Assembly: GCA_963804245.1 (NCBI GenBank)
Contig: CAWDPQ010000017.1
Coordinates: 186,001 to 250,000, forward strand
Length of the DNA: 64,000 nt
Source of the DNA: CAWDPQ01 sp963804245
Lineage (GTDB): Bacteria; Acidobacteriota; Vicinamibacteria; Vicinamibacterales; 2-12-FULL-66-21
Reading direction: 5' to 3'
The translations under genes were made by a program, and so were the position numbers. This document shows positions 8,139 to 16,927 of this stretch, one piece after another (the stretch's first letter is position 1; each line of letters begins with the position of its first letter). The notes under the pieces are model-generated. The model was not told the origin of the DNA. It ran no database searches and was given only the letters and a program-made list of their open reading frames with translations.

Positions 8139-9281
8139 CTACCTCCGCCTGAGCGAAACGGCCTGACCATGACAGATGGCGGCCCGCATGGGACGCGCCG
8201 CCGGCTGGACATTGACCATCGCCGCCGCGGCGTCCGGCGACGCCACCAGGTGAAGGGGCGACACCTGAAACTGCAGAATCTGCGGCTGCGCGCCGCCGAA
8301 TGGCAGCATGGGCAGGCCCATGCGGACGAGCGGCGCTGAATTGATCCCGCGTGTGCCCGCAATTCCGTCGGCGCTCACGACTGCGCCGGCCAGCGTCGCA
8401 GCGGGGTCGGGCAACAACTTGCTCATTCGTTTCCTGGCCGTGACGGCTTCCTCGGTCTGCAGGACTTCGACGCGAACGATGGACGCCCGCGTGATCCGCA
8501 ACTCCGCCCCTTCCACGTCGAGTCGCAGAGACACATCGTCCACACCGGCCAGACGACCGCGGTGTCGCCAGCCGTTCATCCGCACGACGCGAACCATCTC
8601 GCCGACAGGGAGCGCGGAGATCGCCGACCACGCCTGCACCGAGTAGGACTCGACAATGCGGGCGGGCTCGTTCTCCGCGGGGTCCAAGCCTCCGGCGCGC
8701 CCCGACGACCGGACGACTGGCATCTGGTTCTCGGCGAGATAGATCAGCCTCCCCTGGCGCGCCACCAGAGCCGCTTCTCCGCCGGCCACTCCGCCAATCG
8801 CGGCCCCTCCACGCAGCAAGGCACCAGGCGGCGGCCAGGCCTCTCCGCCAATGACTCCGCCAATCAGTGCGGCGGCACCCAGTCCGAGCAGCGCGCCGGC
8901 CGTAGCCCGCTTGGCCACGGCTCCGACTTCGGAACCTGGAAGATCGACGAGGTCGACACGGAGCACATCGCCGCGGGCGATTTGCTCCTCGATGCCGTTG
9001 ACCATCACGCGCACCGTGTGGCCGTCGGCGCCCCTCAATTGACCGACGTAAGCCGAACTATCCAGGGTGAGCACGTCGATGACCGCCCCGGCCGGCAACC
9101 GCATGACCTGGTCCCAGCGACCGCGAGCGGCGGCGGTCGTATCCACCGGCATCACCGGCGGACGGGCCACTGGATAGGGACGATAACCTCGCCCGTAGCC
9201 ATAAGGGGACAGCAGTTGCGCGCAGCCAGAAGTCGCGGCGCCGGCGAAGAGCAACCCGAGGAAGAAAGCACGTTTCTTCAT
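8139..9281 (-). CDS. Lipoprotein with glycine-rich (glycine-zipper) middle
   Basis: GGAGA precedes the ATG at 9281. The 380-residue product has a lipoprotein signal (MKKRAFFLGLLFAG, lipobox TSGC), so it is probably anchored to a membrane. A linker rich in Tyr/Arg/Pro leads to a small barrel-like region (VMRLPAGAVIDVLTLDSSAY, VRVMVNGIEEQIARGDVLRV), then a glycine-zipper stretch (ALLGLGAAALIGGVIGG), and a second repeat of the barrel-like region (MVRVVRMNGWRHRGRLAG). The paired barrel units look Sm- or bulb-like, but I cannot assign a family. It stands alone, in the opposite direction to its neighbours. Confidence 0.6.
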   Translation of the reverse strand: MKKRAFFLGLLFAGAATSGCAQLLSPYGYGRGYRPYPVARPPVMPVDTTAAARGRWDQVMRLPAGAVIDVLTLDSSAYVGQLRGADGHTVRVMVNGIEEQIARGDVLRVDLVDLPGSEVGAVAKRATAGALLGLGAAALIGGVIGGEAWPPPGALLRGGAAIGGVAGGEAALVARQGRLIYLAENQMPVVRSSGRAGGLDPAENEPARIVESYSVQAWSAISALPVGEMVRVVRMNGWRHRGRLAGVDDVSLRLDVEGAELRITRASIVRVEVLQTEEAVTARKRMSKLLPDPAATLAGAVVSADGIAGTRGINSAPLVRMGLPMLPFGGAQPQILQFQVSPLHLVASPDAAAAMVNVQPAARPMRAAICHGQAVSLRRR

Positions 9282-9392
9282 GGCAAATCTCCGATGCCGA
9301 CGGTAGCAAGACCGGAAAGCCGGCGTCGTGACACTCGCCTGAATAAGCGTGAATAACGGTGAAAGAGGCTCAGGGTCAGCCTCCAGCTGCCA

Positions 9393-9685
9393 GCTCTCTT
9401 TAATCAATGCGCTTGGGGCCCTCCGCCTCCGCGCGCCGACAATCCATGCGCGCTACGGCGAGACCTCGCCTACGCTGGTCGCCCCCCTGGCCGGCGACCA
9501 GCGTAGGCGGGCACCCCCAAGCGCTCTCGCTCGGCGACTGCGCGCCTCGTCCTTCGACAAGCTCAGGACGACCCTGAGCTAGCGTCGAAGGGTCGCTCGG
9601 GCCGCAGGCGCTCCCCAGCTCCCCAGTTCCCAACTCCCCCGTTCCCCGCTCCCCTGCTCCCCAGTTCCCCAGTTCCCCAGTTGGT
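9393..9685. repeat. Composite intergenic repeat: conserved core, two palindromes, GGGGAACTGG-type array
   Basis: The stretch starts with a core (CAATGCGCTTGGGGCC) that also occurs, inverted, at 48852-48890. It contains a perfect 17-base inverted repeat, 9467-9483 against 9493-9509 (CGCCTACGCTGGTCGCC), and a nested hairpin at 9551-9592 (GCTCAGG/CCTGAGC inside CTTCGAC/GTCGAAG). It ends with a degenerate decamer array (CCCCAGTTCC units) at about 9609-9685. No coding frame is believable here. It is one of three related elements in the window. Confidence 0.75.
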
Positions 9686-9769
9686 GTCCGTTCATCCCAC
9701 TTGCCTTGGCGCGCGCTGCTCGCGTGGGGTAATCTCGAAACTCATGGAATTCCGGCGCAAGGAGCTCGA

Positions 9770-11167
9770 ATGATGCGGTCACGGATGTTGGCGGCCTGGA
9801 CGGTTGCGGCCGTGCTCGGGGCAGTACACGGGATCGGCGCCCAGCAGCCGGCGATGAAGCTGCAGGTCCCGGTCGAGTACTACAAGCTCCCGAACGGCCT
9901 GAAGGTTGTGCTCTCGCGCGATACCACCACGCCGACCACCTGCGTGGCCCTCTACTACAACATCGGGTTCCGAAACGAGCCGCGGAATCGTACCGGGTTC
10001 GCTCACTTGTTCGAGCACATGATGTTCCAGGGTTCGGGCAACCTCGGCAAAATGGAGTTCATCCGCCTGGTCGAATCAAACGGCGGGCTCCTCAACGGTT
10101 CCACGCGCTTCGACTTCACCAACTACTTCCAGGTCGTGCCATCACACGTGCTCGAGCCCGTACTCTGGGCCGAGGCCGACCGCATGCGCGGTTTGAACAT
10201 CGACGCCGACAATCTGAAGAACCAGCAGGAGGTCGTGAAGAACGAGGTCAAGGTCAACGTCCTCAATCAGCCCTACGGCAGCTTCCCGTGGATCGACCTG
10301 CCGATGGCGGCGAACGAGAACTGGTACAACTCTCACAACTTCTACGGCGATCTCAAAGACCTCGACGCGGCGACGCTCGACGAAGTGCGCTCGTTCTTCA
10401 AGACGTTCTACTCGCCGAACAACGCCGTACTCGTGGTGACCGGCGACTTCGCGGCCGATCAGACCAAAGCGTGGATCCAGAAGTATTTCGCCAACATACC
10501 GCAGGCGAAATTACCGGCGGCGCCGGATTTGCGCGAGCCGAGACAGCAGAAGGAAAAGCGCGCCGAGCGCACGGATCCGCTCGCCAACCGACCGGCGCTG
10601 GGCATCGGCTACCACCTCCCCGATCGACACACACCCGAGTGGTACGCGTTCGGCCTCATCGATCAGGCGATCGGACAGGGCGCCGACTCACTGCTCTACG
10701 ACCAGTTGGTGCGCAAGCAGGGGCTCACCGGCAACGTCAACGCCGGGATCAACTGGGGCCTCGGCAACATGTTCGATTACAGCGGACCGATGCTGTGGAT
10801 TGCGCAGGTCTTCCATGACACCTCGACGCCATCCGACAAGCTCCTCGCGGCGTTCGACAGCGTGATCGAGACGGTGCGCAAGGAAGGGCTCGATCAGGCG
10901 ACGCTCGACCGCGCCCGCGTGAAGATGCGCTCGGACCTGTATGCGAACCTCGAACAGTTCGCCGGCTTCGGCCGCGCCAACCTCCTCGCCTCCTTTGCGC
11001 TGTTCGACGACGACCCGTCGCGGATCAACCGGCTCGAGGAAGAATTCGGCAAGGTGACGCCGGACGTCGTGCGCAAGACGGCGCAGGAATACCTGCGCTC
11101 CAGCAACAGAACGGTTTATGCGATCAAACCGGGGAAGAAGGATGCCGGCAACGGAGAGCGGCCATGA
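9770..11167 (+). CDS. M16-family zinc metallopeptidase, catalytic subunit
   Basis: AAGGAG lies just upstream of ATG 9770. The 465-residue product has a signal peptide (MLAAWTVAAVLGAVHGIGAQ) and is exported. It carries the inverted zinc motif H79-L-F-E-H83 and the third ligand region at E159 (EVVKNEVKVN), exactly the M16 (pitrilysin/insulinase, M16B processing-peptidase-like) layout. The C-terminal half has the second M16 domain with the substrate-binding R/Y region. Length equals a single M16B subunit. Its stop overlaps the start of the next gene (ATGA), a non-catalytic partner. Together they probably form an alpha-beta heterodimer that degrades peptides in the periplasm. Confidence 0.93.
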   Translation: MMRSRMLAAWTVAAVLGAVHGIGAQQPAMKLQVPVEYYKLPNGLKVVLSRDTTTPTTCVALYYNIGFRNEPRNRTGFAHLFEHMMFQGSGNLGKMEFIRLVESNGGLLNGSTRFDFTNYFQVVPSHVLEPVLWAEADRMRGLNIDADNLKNQQEVVKNEVKVNVLNQPYGSFPWIDLPMAANENWYNSHNFYGDLKDLDAATLDEVRSFFKTFYSPNNAVLVVTGDFAADQTKAWIQKYFANIPQAKLPAAPDLREPRQQKEKRAERTDPLANRPALGIGYHLPDRHTPEWYAFGLIDQAIGQGADSLLYDQLVRKQGLTGNVNAGINWGLGNMFDYSGPMLWIAQVFHDTSTPSDKLLAAFDSVIETVRKEGLDQATLDRARVKMRSDLYANLEQFAGFGRANLLASFALFDDDPSRINRLEEEFGKVTPDVVRKTAQEYLRSSNRTVYAIKPGKKDAGNGERP

Positions 11168-12558
11168 CTCGCTCGGTGCTCAAAATCCTCACGGTCGGCG
11201 CGGCGCTGACCCTCGCCGCAGCGTCCGCACCGACGTTCGCGCAGCAGAAAGAGAAGCCGCCGGCGGCGGGCCCGGCGAAGGATTTCACGATCCCGACGCC
11301 GCGAAAACTGACGCTGCCGAACGGCATGCCGGTGACCATGGTGTCCTTCGGCCAGGTACCGAAGGTCACGATCCGAGTCGTCGTCAGCGCCGCAAACGTT
11401 CACGAACAGAAAGAGGAAGTCTGGCTCGCCGATCTGACCGGCAGCATGATGCGCGAGGGGACGACCACGCTCACGGCTGACGCCGTGGCGCGCGAGTTCG
11501 CGGCCATGGGCGGCGAGCTCGCCATCAATGTCGGACCGGACACCACGTCAGTCAGCGCCGATGTGATCTCGGAGCGTGCAGCCGACGCGGTCCGCCTGCT
11601 CGCGGACGTCGTGCAACGTCCGCGTCTGCCCGATACGGAGCTCGCCCGTGTCAAGGGCAACCTGCTGCGAAACCTCGCCATCCAGCGCAGCACGCCGCAG
11701 TCCATCGCCCAGGAGCAGTTCGCCGAGCTCGTCTACGGCGAGCATCCGTACGGCCGGCTGTTCCCCACCGAGGCGATGCTCAAGGGCTACACGATCGACC
11801 AGGTCAAGGCGTTCCACAAGAACAACTACAGCGCCGGTCGGGCGCGGCTCTACGTGGCCGGTATTTTCGATGCGGCAGCGGTTGAAGCAGCGGTGCACAA
11901 GGCGTTCGAAGGATGGGACCGTGGCGCCCAAGCCAACGCGGCCAAGGTTCCCGCTGCCGGCGATCGTCGGTTTGCGCTCCTCGATCGCGCGGATGCACCA
12001 CAGTCGACGGTCCTGCTCGGCCTGCGCGTGCCCAGCCCCTCGCACAAGGACTGGATCGCGCTGCAGGTGACCGATTCCCTGCTCGGTGGCTCGTTCGCCT
12101 CGCGAATCACGTCGAACATCAGGGAGCAGAAGGGCTACACCTACTCGCCTTTCAGTAATGTCGAAGCGCATCCGGGGCTGGCGAGCTGGGTCGAAACGGC
12201 TGATGTCACGACCAAGGTGACCGGCGAATCGCTCAAGGAAATCTTCTTCGAGATCGAGCGCCTGCGGAAGGAAGCGCCCCCCGCCGACGAGCTGCGCGGC
12301 ATCCAGAACAACCTGGCGGGCATTTTCGTGGTGCAGAACGCCTCGCGCAGCGGCGTCATCGGCCGGCTGGCATTCGTCGACCTGCACGGCCTCGGCGACG
12401 ACTACCTCACGGGCTATGTGAAGCGCGTCATGTCGGTGACCCCGGAAGACGTCCGGCGCGTCGCCAGCGAGTACTTGACCCCCGAGAAGATGACCCTGGT
12501 GGTCGTGGGGGACGTGAAGACCGTCAAGGAACAACTGACGCCCTGGTCGACGCGGTAA
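11164..12558 (+). CDS. M16-family peptidase-like protein, non-catalytic partner
   Basis: This 464-residue exported protein (signal peptide ending ASAPTFAQQ) has the M16 fold: LTLPNGMPVTMVSFGQVPKV at the front, YGEHPYGR in the middle and LGGSFASRITSNIREQKGYT (the conserved substrate-binding motif) in the second half. The HxxEH site is replaced by WLADLTGSMM, so it cannot bind zinc. M16B enzymes often pair one zinc subunit with one subunit that keeps the R/Y substrate-binding motif. The four-base overlap with the preceding catalytic gene supports co-translation as such a pair. Confidence 0.92.
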   Translation: MTRSVLKILTVGAALTLAAASAPTFAQQKEKPPAAGPAKDFTIPTPRKLTLPNGMPVTMVSFGQVPKVTIRVVVSAANVHEQKEEVWLADLTGSMMREGTTTLTADAVAREFAAMGGELAINVGPDTTSVSADVISERAADAVRLLADVVQRPRLPDTELARVKGNLLRNLAIQRSTPQSIAQEQFAELVYGEHPYGRLFPTEAMLKGYTIDQVKAFHKNNYSAGRARLYVAGIFDAAAVEAAVHKAFEGWDRGAQANAAKVPAAGDRRFALLDRADAPQSTVLLGLRVPSPSHKDWIALQVTDSLLGGSFASRITSNIREQKGYTYSPFSNVEAHPGLASWVETADVTTKVTGESLKEIFFEIERLRKEAPPADELRGIQNNLAGIFVVQNASRSGVIGRLAFVDLHGLGDDYLTGYVKRVMSVTPEDVRRVASEYLTPEKMTLVVVGDVKTVKEQLTPWSTR

Positions 12559-12618
12559 CGGGTCCCTTGTTCCCGCCTCGCTGGTGGGATAATCTGCGAC
12601 CCGTCCCTTCGACCCACG

Positions 12619-13200
12619 ATGCTCTGTACGTATTGCGGTGCTGATACACCGCCGGCGCTGGACCGGTGCGTCGTCTGTCAGACGCCGTATCCCCCGGGGT
12701 TCGCCGAGGGGGCGACAATCGCCGCCAGCGACGCCGATGCCGACCACACCCGCCTGGCCCAACCCGGTGAGACCGTTGCTCCTGCCTCTGGCGCGTCCAT
12801 TCCAAACGTCGGGGGCGTCCCGGTCCTGCAGACCGGGCAGACGTTCGCCAACCGCTACACGATCATCCGACTGCTCGGCGCCTGGCGCTGGCGCGTCAGA
12901 TCGTGTCCGGCCTCGGCGCCGCGCACAAGGCCGGCGTAGTGCACCGCGATCTCAAGCCGGCCAACATCATGGTCGACGCCGACGATCAGGCGTTGCTGAT
13001 GGACTTCGGCATCGCCCGCTCGACGAGCGGCGATCAGGCACTGCTGGCGGACGTGCGATCGCGCATACCAGGACCAGCATGTCGCTCCACACGATGCCAG
13101 GAGCGATCATGGGCACGCTCGTGCATGGCGCCGGAGCAGGCGCGCGGGGAACCGGTCGATCAGCGGACCGATATCTACGCGTGCTATCCTCGCGCGCTCT
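12619..13200 (+). pseudogene. Ser/Thr protein kinase with zinc-ribbon N-terminus, internal deletion
   Basis: The first frame (from ATG 12619) has a zinc ribbon (CTYCGADTPP and CVVC) and the kinase entry NRYTIIRLLG. Directly after it, sequence jumps to the end of helix E and the catalytic loop in another frame (VSGLGAAHKAGVVHRDLKPA, then LLMDFGIAR), then again to MAPEQARGEPVDQRTDIYA. The ATP-binding N-lobe with the Gly loop, the VAIK lysine and the C helix is gone: about 300 bases deleted. HRD and DFG survive. No functional kinase can be made. The remnant lies between the M16 pair and the LVIVD protein. Confidence 0.85.
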
Positions 13201-13218
13201 TCTTTCTGGAGCGTCTCG

Positions 13219-15177
13219 ATGCGCTATTGCGCGATCCTTCTGACCACTCTTACGTGCCTGGCTTCCCTCTCCGCTCAGACCCCTCCACCCGCCGGCAAAG
13301 CCGCGAAAGTGGAAGTCAGTCCTGCTCGTGCGGAGGCAGAAGTCGGACAGACCCTCAAGTTTTCCGCCGCCGCCAGCGACGCGTCGGGCGCGCGGCTCGA
13401 CGCAAAGCCGTCCACCTGGGTGGCCGCCCCCTTCGATTCGGCCGTCGCCGATGAGACTGGAACCGTCACCTTCTATCACCCCGGCGAGATCCGCGTGGGG
13501 GCAATCATCGATGGCAAACCGGGGTTCGCGATCGTCACCGTGAAGCCGGTTGCCGCCGCTCGTGTCGCCGTGGGCGACGTTTCCACACCAATCGTCGTTG
13601 GCGGCGGTCTGACACTTGAAGCAACCGCGACCGCCCGCGATGGAACTCCGCTCGAGAGTGCGACCCTGACCTGGACCTCCGAATCACCGGCGGTTGCCAC
13701 GGTCGATGCGAGCGGATTCGTGACCGGCGTGGCACCCGGAAAAGCAACCATCCGAGCGCAGTCCGGGCCGGCTTCCGGCACCACTTCGGTACAGATTGCT
13801 CGCAGCAACGTCACCGCCATCGCCGTCGAGCCGCGCACGACGGAGGCCCGGACCGGCGACGTCGTACGGTTCAGCGCGAAGATTTCCGTCGATTCAGGCG
13901 CACCACCGGCCGTCAGATGGTCGGTCACCGGCGCAGGCGCCACTATCGATGCCGACGGCGGATTCGTTGCCGAGCGACCCGGCTCGCACGTCGTGACCGC
14001 ATCGGTCGGTGAACGTTCGTCCATCGCCACCGTGACGGTCCGTCCACGCGACGTCGCCCGCCCGCTGGAAGTCGTCGGTCGAACCCCGCTCGAAGAGTTC
14101 CAGACCATGGAGCAATGGATCGTCGGCAAATACGCCTATGTGACCTCGATCATCGCCGGCCGTCTCTGGGTATTCGATATCTCGAATCCCGCCGCGCCGG
14201 TGAAGGTCGACTCGGTGACCTTCGATGCGCGCGTGCTGAACGACATCAGCACGACGGCCGATGGCAAGGTCGCGGTCGTCACCCGCGAGGGCGCCTCGAA
14301 TCGCAAGAACGGGATCGTCTTTCTCGACACGTCCGACCCCGCACACCCGAAGATCCTGTCGGAGTACAACGAAACGGTCTCGGGTGGGGTCCACAGCGCG
14401 TACATCGACGGCCACCACGTGTACCTGACCGATGACGCGACGGGATCGCTGCGCGTGATCGATTTCGAGGATGTCAGGAAGCCCAAGGAAGTCGGCCGCT
14501 GGCAGGTTGAGAACCCTCTCGCGCGGACCGTGACAACGGCCGACGGGCAGACCACCGGCGGACGCTATCTTCACGACGTTCAGGTGGTCGATGGTCTCTT
14601 GTATGCCGGCTACTGGCGCGATGGTCTGATCATCCTCGACGTGGGCAAGGGAATCCGCGGCGGCTCACCGGCCAATCCGAAGCTGGTCAGCCAGCTTCGA
14701 TTCAACTACCACGAGTTGTATGGACCGGGATGGCTGGCGGGAGCGCACGCCGTGTTCAGGTACAAGCAATACGTCTTCGTCGGCGACGAGGTTTTCCCCG
14801 CCACGTTCGACATCACGTCACGCGATGTGTTCCAGGTCAAAGGCATGGTTCACGTGGTGGACGTGTCGGACATCACGCGGCCGCGGCAGGTCGCGACCTA
14901 TGAAGTGCCCGAAGGTGGCGCGCACAATATGTGGGTCATCGACGACATCATGTATATGGGCTACTACAATGCCGGGGCGCGCGTCGTCGACGTTTCCGGT
15001 GAATTGCGCGGCGATCTCTACAGGCAGGGTCGCGAGATCGCGCGACTCTGGACCGGAGACCCGAAAGGTTATCGCCCGAATGCGCCGTTCTGCTGGGGCG
15101 CGCAGCCGCACAATGGGCTCATCTACTTCAACGACATCAACAGCGGGGTCTGGGTCACGAGGCTGGCGCCGAAGTGA
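13219..15177 (+). CDS. Secreted Ig-like (BIG2) and LVIVD-repeat protein
   Basis: A signal peptide (MRYCAILLTTLTCLASLSAQ) opens this 652-residue protein. Residues about 28-280 are three tandem bacterial Ig-like units; the second shows the classic BIG2 wording (WTSESPAVATVDASGFVTGV then APGKATIRA). The C-terminal half is a propeller built from LVIVD-type repeats (GRLWVFDISNPAAPVKVDSV; GLIILDVGKG; VHVVDVSDITRPRQVATYEV). It ends in a His-rich segment (WGAQPHNGLIYFND). Such proteins are extracellular or surface-bound; binding partner unknown. GGAGCG precedes the ATG. It follows the broken kinase but uses its own start. Confidence 0.85.
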   Translation: MRYCAILLTTLTCLASLSAQTPPPAGKAAKVEVSPARAEAEVGQTLKFSAAASDASGARLDAKPSTWVAAPFDSAVADETGTVTFYHPGEIRVGAIIDGKPGFAIVTVKPVAAARVAVGDVSTPIVVGGGLTLEATATARDGTPLESATLTWTSESPAVATVDASGFVTGVAPGKATIRAQSGPASGTTSVQIARSNVTAIAVEPRTTEARTGDVVRFSAKISVDSGAPPAVRWSVTGAGATIDADGGFVAERPGSHVVTASVGERSSIATVTVRPRDVARPLEVVGRTPLEEFQTMEQWIVGKYAYVTSIIAGRLWVFDISNPAAPVKVDSVTFDARVLNDISTTADGKVAVVTREGASNRKNGIVFLDTSDPAHPKILSEYNETVSGGVHSAYIDGHHVYLTDDATGSLRVIDFEDVRKPKEVGRWQVENPLARTVTTADGQTTGGRYLHDVQVVDGLLYAGYWRDGLIILDVGKGIRGGSPANPKLVSQLRFNYHELYGPGWLAGAHAVFRYKQYVFVGDEVFPATFDITSRDVFQVKGMVHVVDVSDITRPRQVATYEVPEGGAHNMWVIDDIMYMGYYNAGARVVDVSGELRGDLYRQGREIARLWTGDPKGYRPNAPFCWGAQPHNGLIYFNDINSGVWVTRLAPK

Positions 15178-15239
15178 CACGCGAACACCGTTGGGCTGAG
15201 ACCAGCTTCGCTAACCAGCATGATTCGAAGCTGCAGGGA

Positions 15240-16391
15240 TTATTTGCCGTGAGCCTCCATCTTCCAGAAGTCAATACCGCCGGCTTGCGGCGCGACTTCC
15301 ACTGACGCAGAGATCCGACCGCTGGCCAGATCGATCATGACGACGGTACCAGGCTCGGCTGCCATCCCTTCGACCGACACGAAGGCAAAGCGCTGGTCGG
15401 GCGAGACGACAACGCCGTGCGCGGCTTTGCGGGGCAACGCCACTCGCGCGGTCTCGGTCCCCGCACGCGTGTCGAAGATCGACACGGACTGATCGCGGCG
15501 GTTCGTGGCAATCAGCTTCCCGTCGGTGGTGACCGCCAGATTGTAAATGCCGGGACGTGCCGGGATCCGGCGCACGACCTCCCAGCGTGCCACATCGACC
15601 TGAACGAGCTCACTCGAGCCGTTGCACGCGACGAAGACGGACGAGCCGTCGGATGAAGGTTGAGCCCAAGTCGGTGAACATGCGGCAGCTTTCGACGCGA
15701 CGGGCTCCGCCCCATGTCCTGTGTGGCCACTGGCGTCTGATGTCGGCATGCGTGGCGGCGGACCCGTACCGCTCCGCTCCTTTCCAGCAGTCGCGATCAG
15801 ATGTCGTGAGACGCGGAGGCGGAGCGTGTCGATCTCGACGAGCGCATCGTCCATCATGCACGCGGAATAGTGCCGCGCGCCCGTTGCATCCAGCCTCGAG
15901 CCATGCGGCATCACGCAGGTGGGGATCCGCTTGATCTCCGCCATGGTCGACGTTTCGACCACGGAAACCGACGACGGTTCGCGATCGCCGTGCAGGTTGA
16001 AGTTGACGACATAGGCGAAGTCGCCGCCCGGTGAGATCTGCAGCGTGGCGGGGAACGAACCGAGCGTCACACGTCCGGCAACCTGGTTGTCGGCAGTCGA
16101 GTACTTCCACAGAGCGCCGTAGGGTTGGCCGTGCGCGAGGGAAACGTAGAACCAGCGAGCATCCGGCGACACCGCCAGACCATGCGGGCCGTCGATGCTC
16201 GTCGGCATGATGCCGGTCGGAAAGTCACGCTCGACGCGGCCGCCGCCGGCCCACAATCGGATCAGGGCAAGGCGGTCGGCTGCCTCGGAGGCGACATAGA
16301 GGAGATAGTCCTGATCGGCCGGCCTCGCGGCCGGGGCCGCCGGCAAGGTGAGTGCGGACAGGACCAACGCCGCCAGGCAGCGTCTGTTCAC
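15240..16391 (-). CDS. Secreted YVTN-type beta-propeller protein
   Basis: The 383-residue product has a signal peptide (MNRRCLAALVLSALTLPAAP). It is a seven-bladed YVTN/cytochrome-D1-like propeller: repeated units such as GPHGLAVSPDARWFYVSLAH, LQISPGGDFAYVVNF, LAVTTDGKLIATNRRDQSVS and VVVSPDQRFAFVSVEG. A His-containing linker (DASGHTGHGAE) lies in the middle and four Cys residues are scattered. It probably acts outside the cytoplasm as a binding scaffold; no catalytic motif is visible. It converges with the LVIVD gene, and the two may be functionally related surface proteins, but that is inference from position only. Confidence 0.82.
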   Translation of the reverse strand: MNRRCLAALVLSALTLPAAPAARPADQDYLLYVASEAADRLALIRLWAGGGRVERDFPTGIMPTSIDGPHGLAVSPDARWFYVSLAHGQPYGALWKYSTADNQVAGRVTLGSFPATLQISPGGDFAYVVNFNLHGDREPSSVSVVETSTMAEIKRIPTCVMPHGSRLDATGARHYSACMMDDALVEIDTLRLRVSRHLIATAGKERSGTGPPPRMPTSDASGHTGHGAEPVASKAAACSPTWAQPSSDGSSVFVACNGSSELVQVDVARWEVVRRIPARPGIYNLAVTTDGKLIATNRRDQSVSIFDTRAGTETARVALPRKAAHGVVVSPDQRFAFVSVEGMAAEPGTVVMIDLASGRISASVEVAPQAGGIDFWKMEAHGK

Positions 16392-16432
16392 ACTCAGCAG
16401 CTTACCGGATCGGCCCGTGCGCCGACCGTTTG

Positions 16433-16855
16433 TCAGCGGTTCAATCGCAGCTGGTCGACAACCTGCTTGACACCTTCTGTTTCCCGCGCCAGGGCCAGCG
16501 CCCTCTGCCGTTGCGACTCCGACTTCACGACTCCGCTGACGGTAACCGTGGTACCGACCGTGTCCACGTCGATATCCAGCGCCTTGACGGTGTCGTCGAG
16601 CGCCATCTTGGCCTTGATTTTCGCGGTGAGGGCTCCCTCATTCAGTGCGCGCCGGGCCTGATTGGCGGCAACGGCGGTCTTCTCGGCAACCTGGGCACCG
16701 ACCTCACGGGCCTTCTCGGCGTTGGCGCCCGTTGTCCCCACGCTGCCGGGTGCGTTGGTATTGCGAACCCCTCCGCCCCAGTATCCGAGCAAGAATGCTC
16801 CGCCGCCTACCAGCACGACGACGAGAATCACCAGTCTCAGTAATGCACGGATCAT
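16433..16855 (-). CDS. BON-domain envelope protein
   Basis: This 140-residue protein has an N-terminal membrane anchor (RLVILVVVLVGGGAFLLGYW), a linker rich in Ala/Glu and a C-terminal BON domain of about 65 residues (LTAKIKAKMALDDTVKALDI, then TVTVSGVVKSESQRQRALAL, EGVKQVVDQL). BON domains bind phospholipid membranes and occur in OsmY-like stress proteins and secretins. It is a single BON, shorter than OsmY (two). It probably sits in the inner membrane facing the periplasm. It is divergent from the AP-superfamily gene next to it. Confidence 0.85.
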   Translation of the reverse strand: MIRALLRLVILVVVLVGGGAFLLGYWGGGVRNTNAPGSVGTTGANAEKAREVGAQVAEKTAVAANQARRALNEGALTAKIKAKMALDDTVKALDIDVDTVGTTVTVSGVVKSESQRQRALALARETEGVKQVVDQLRLNR

Positions 16856-16927
16856 TTCGCTACCCCCGTTCTAGGAAATACGGAGCAGAAGCCGTGCCGT
16901 TCGAAGAATCGCGTTCGGCGCGTAAGG

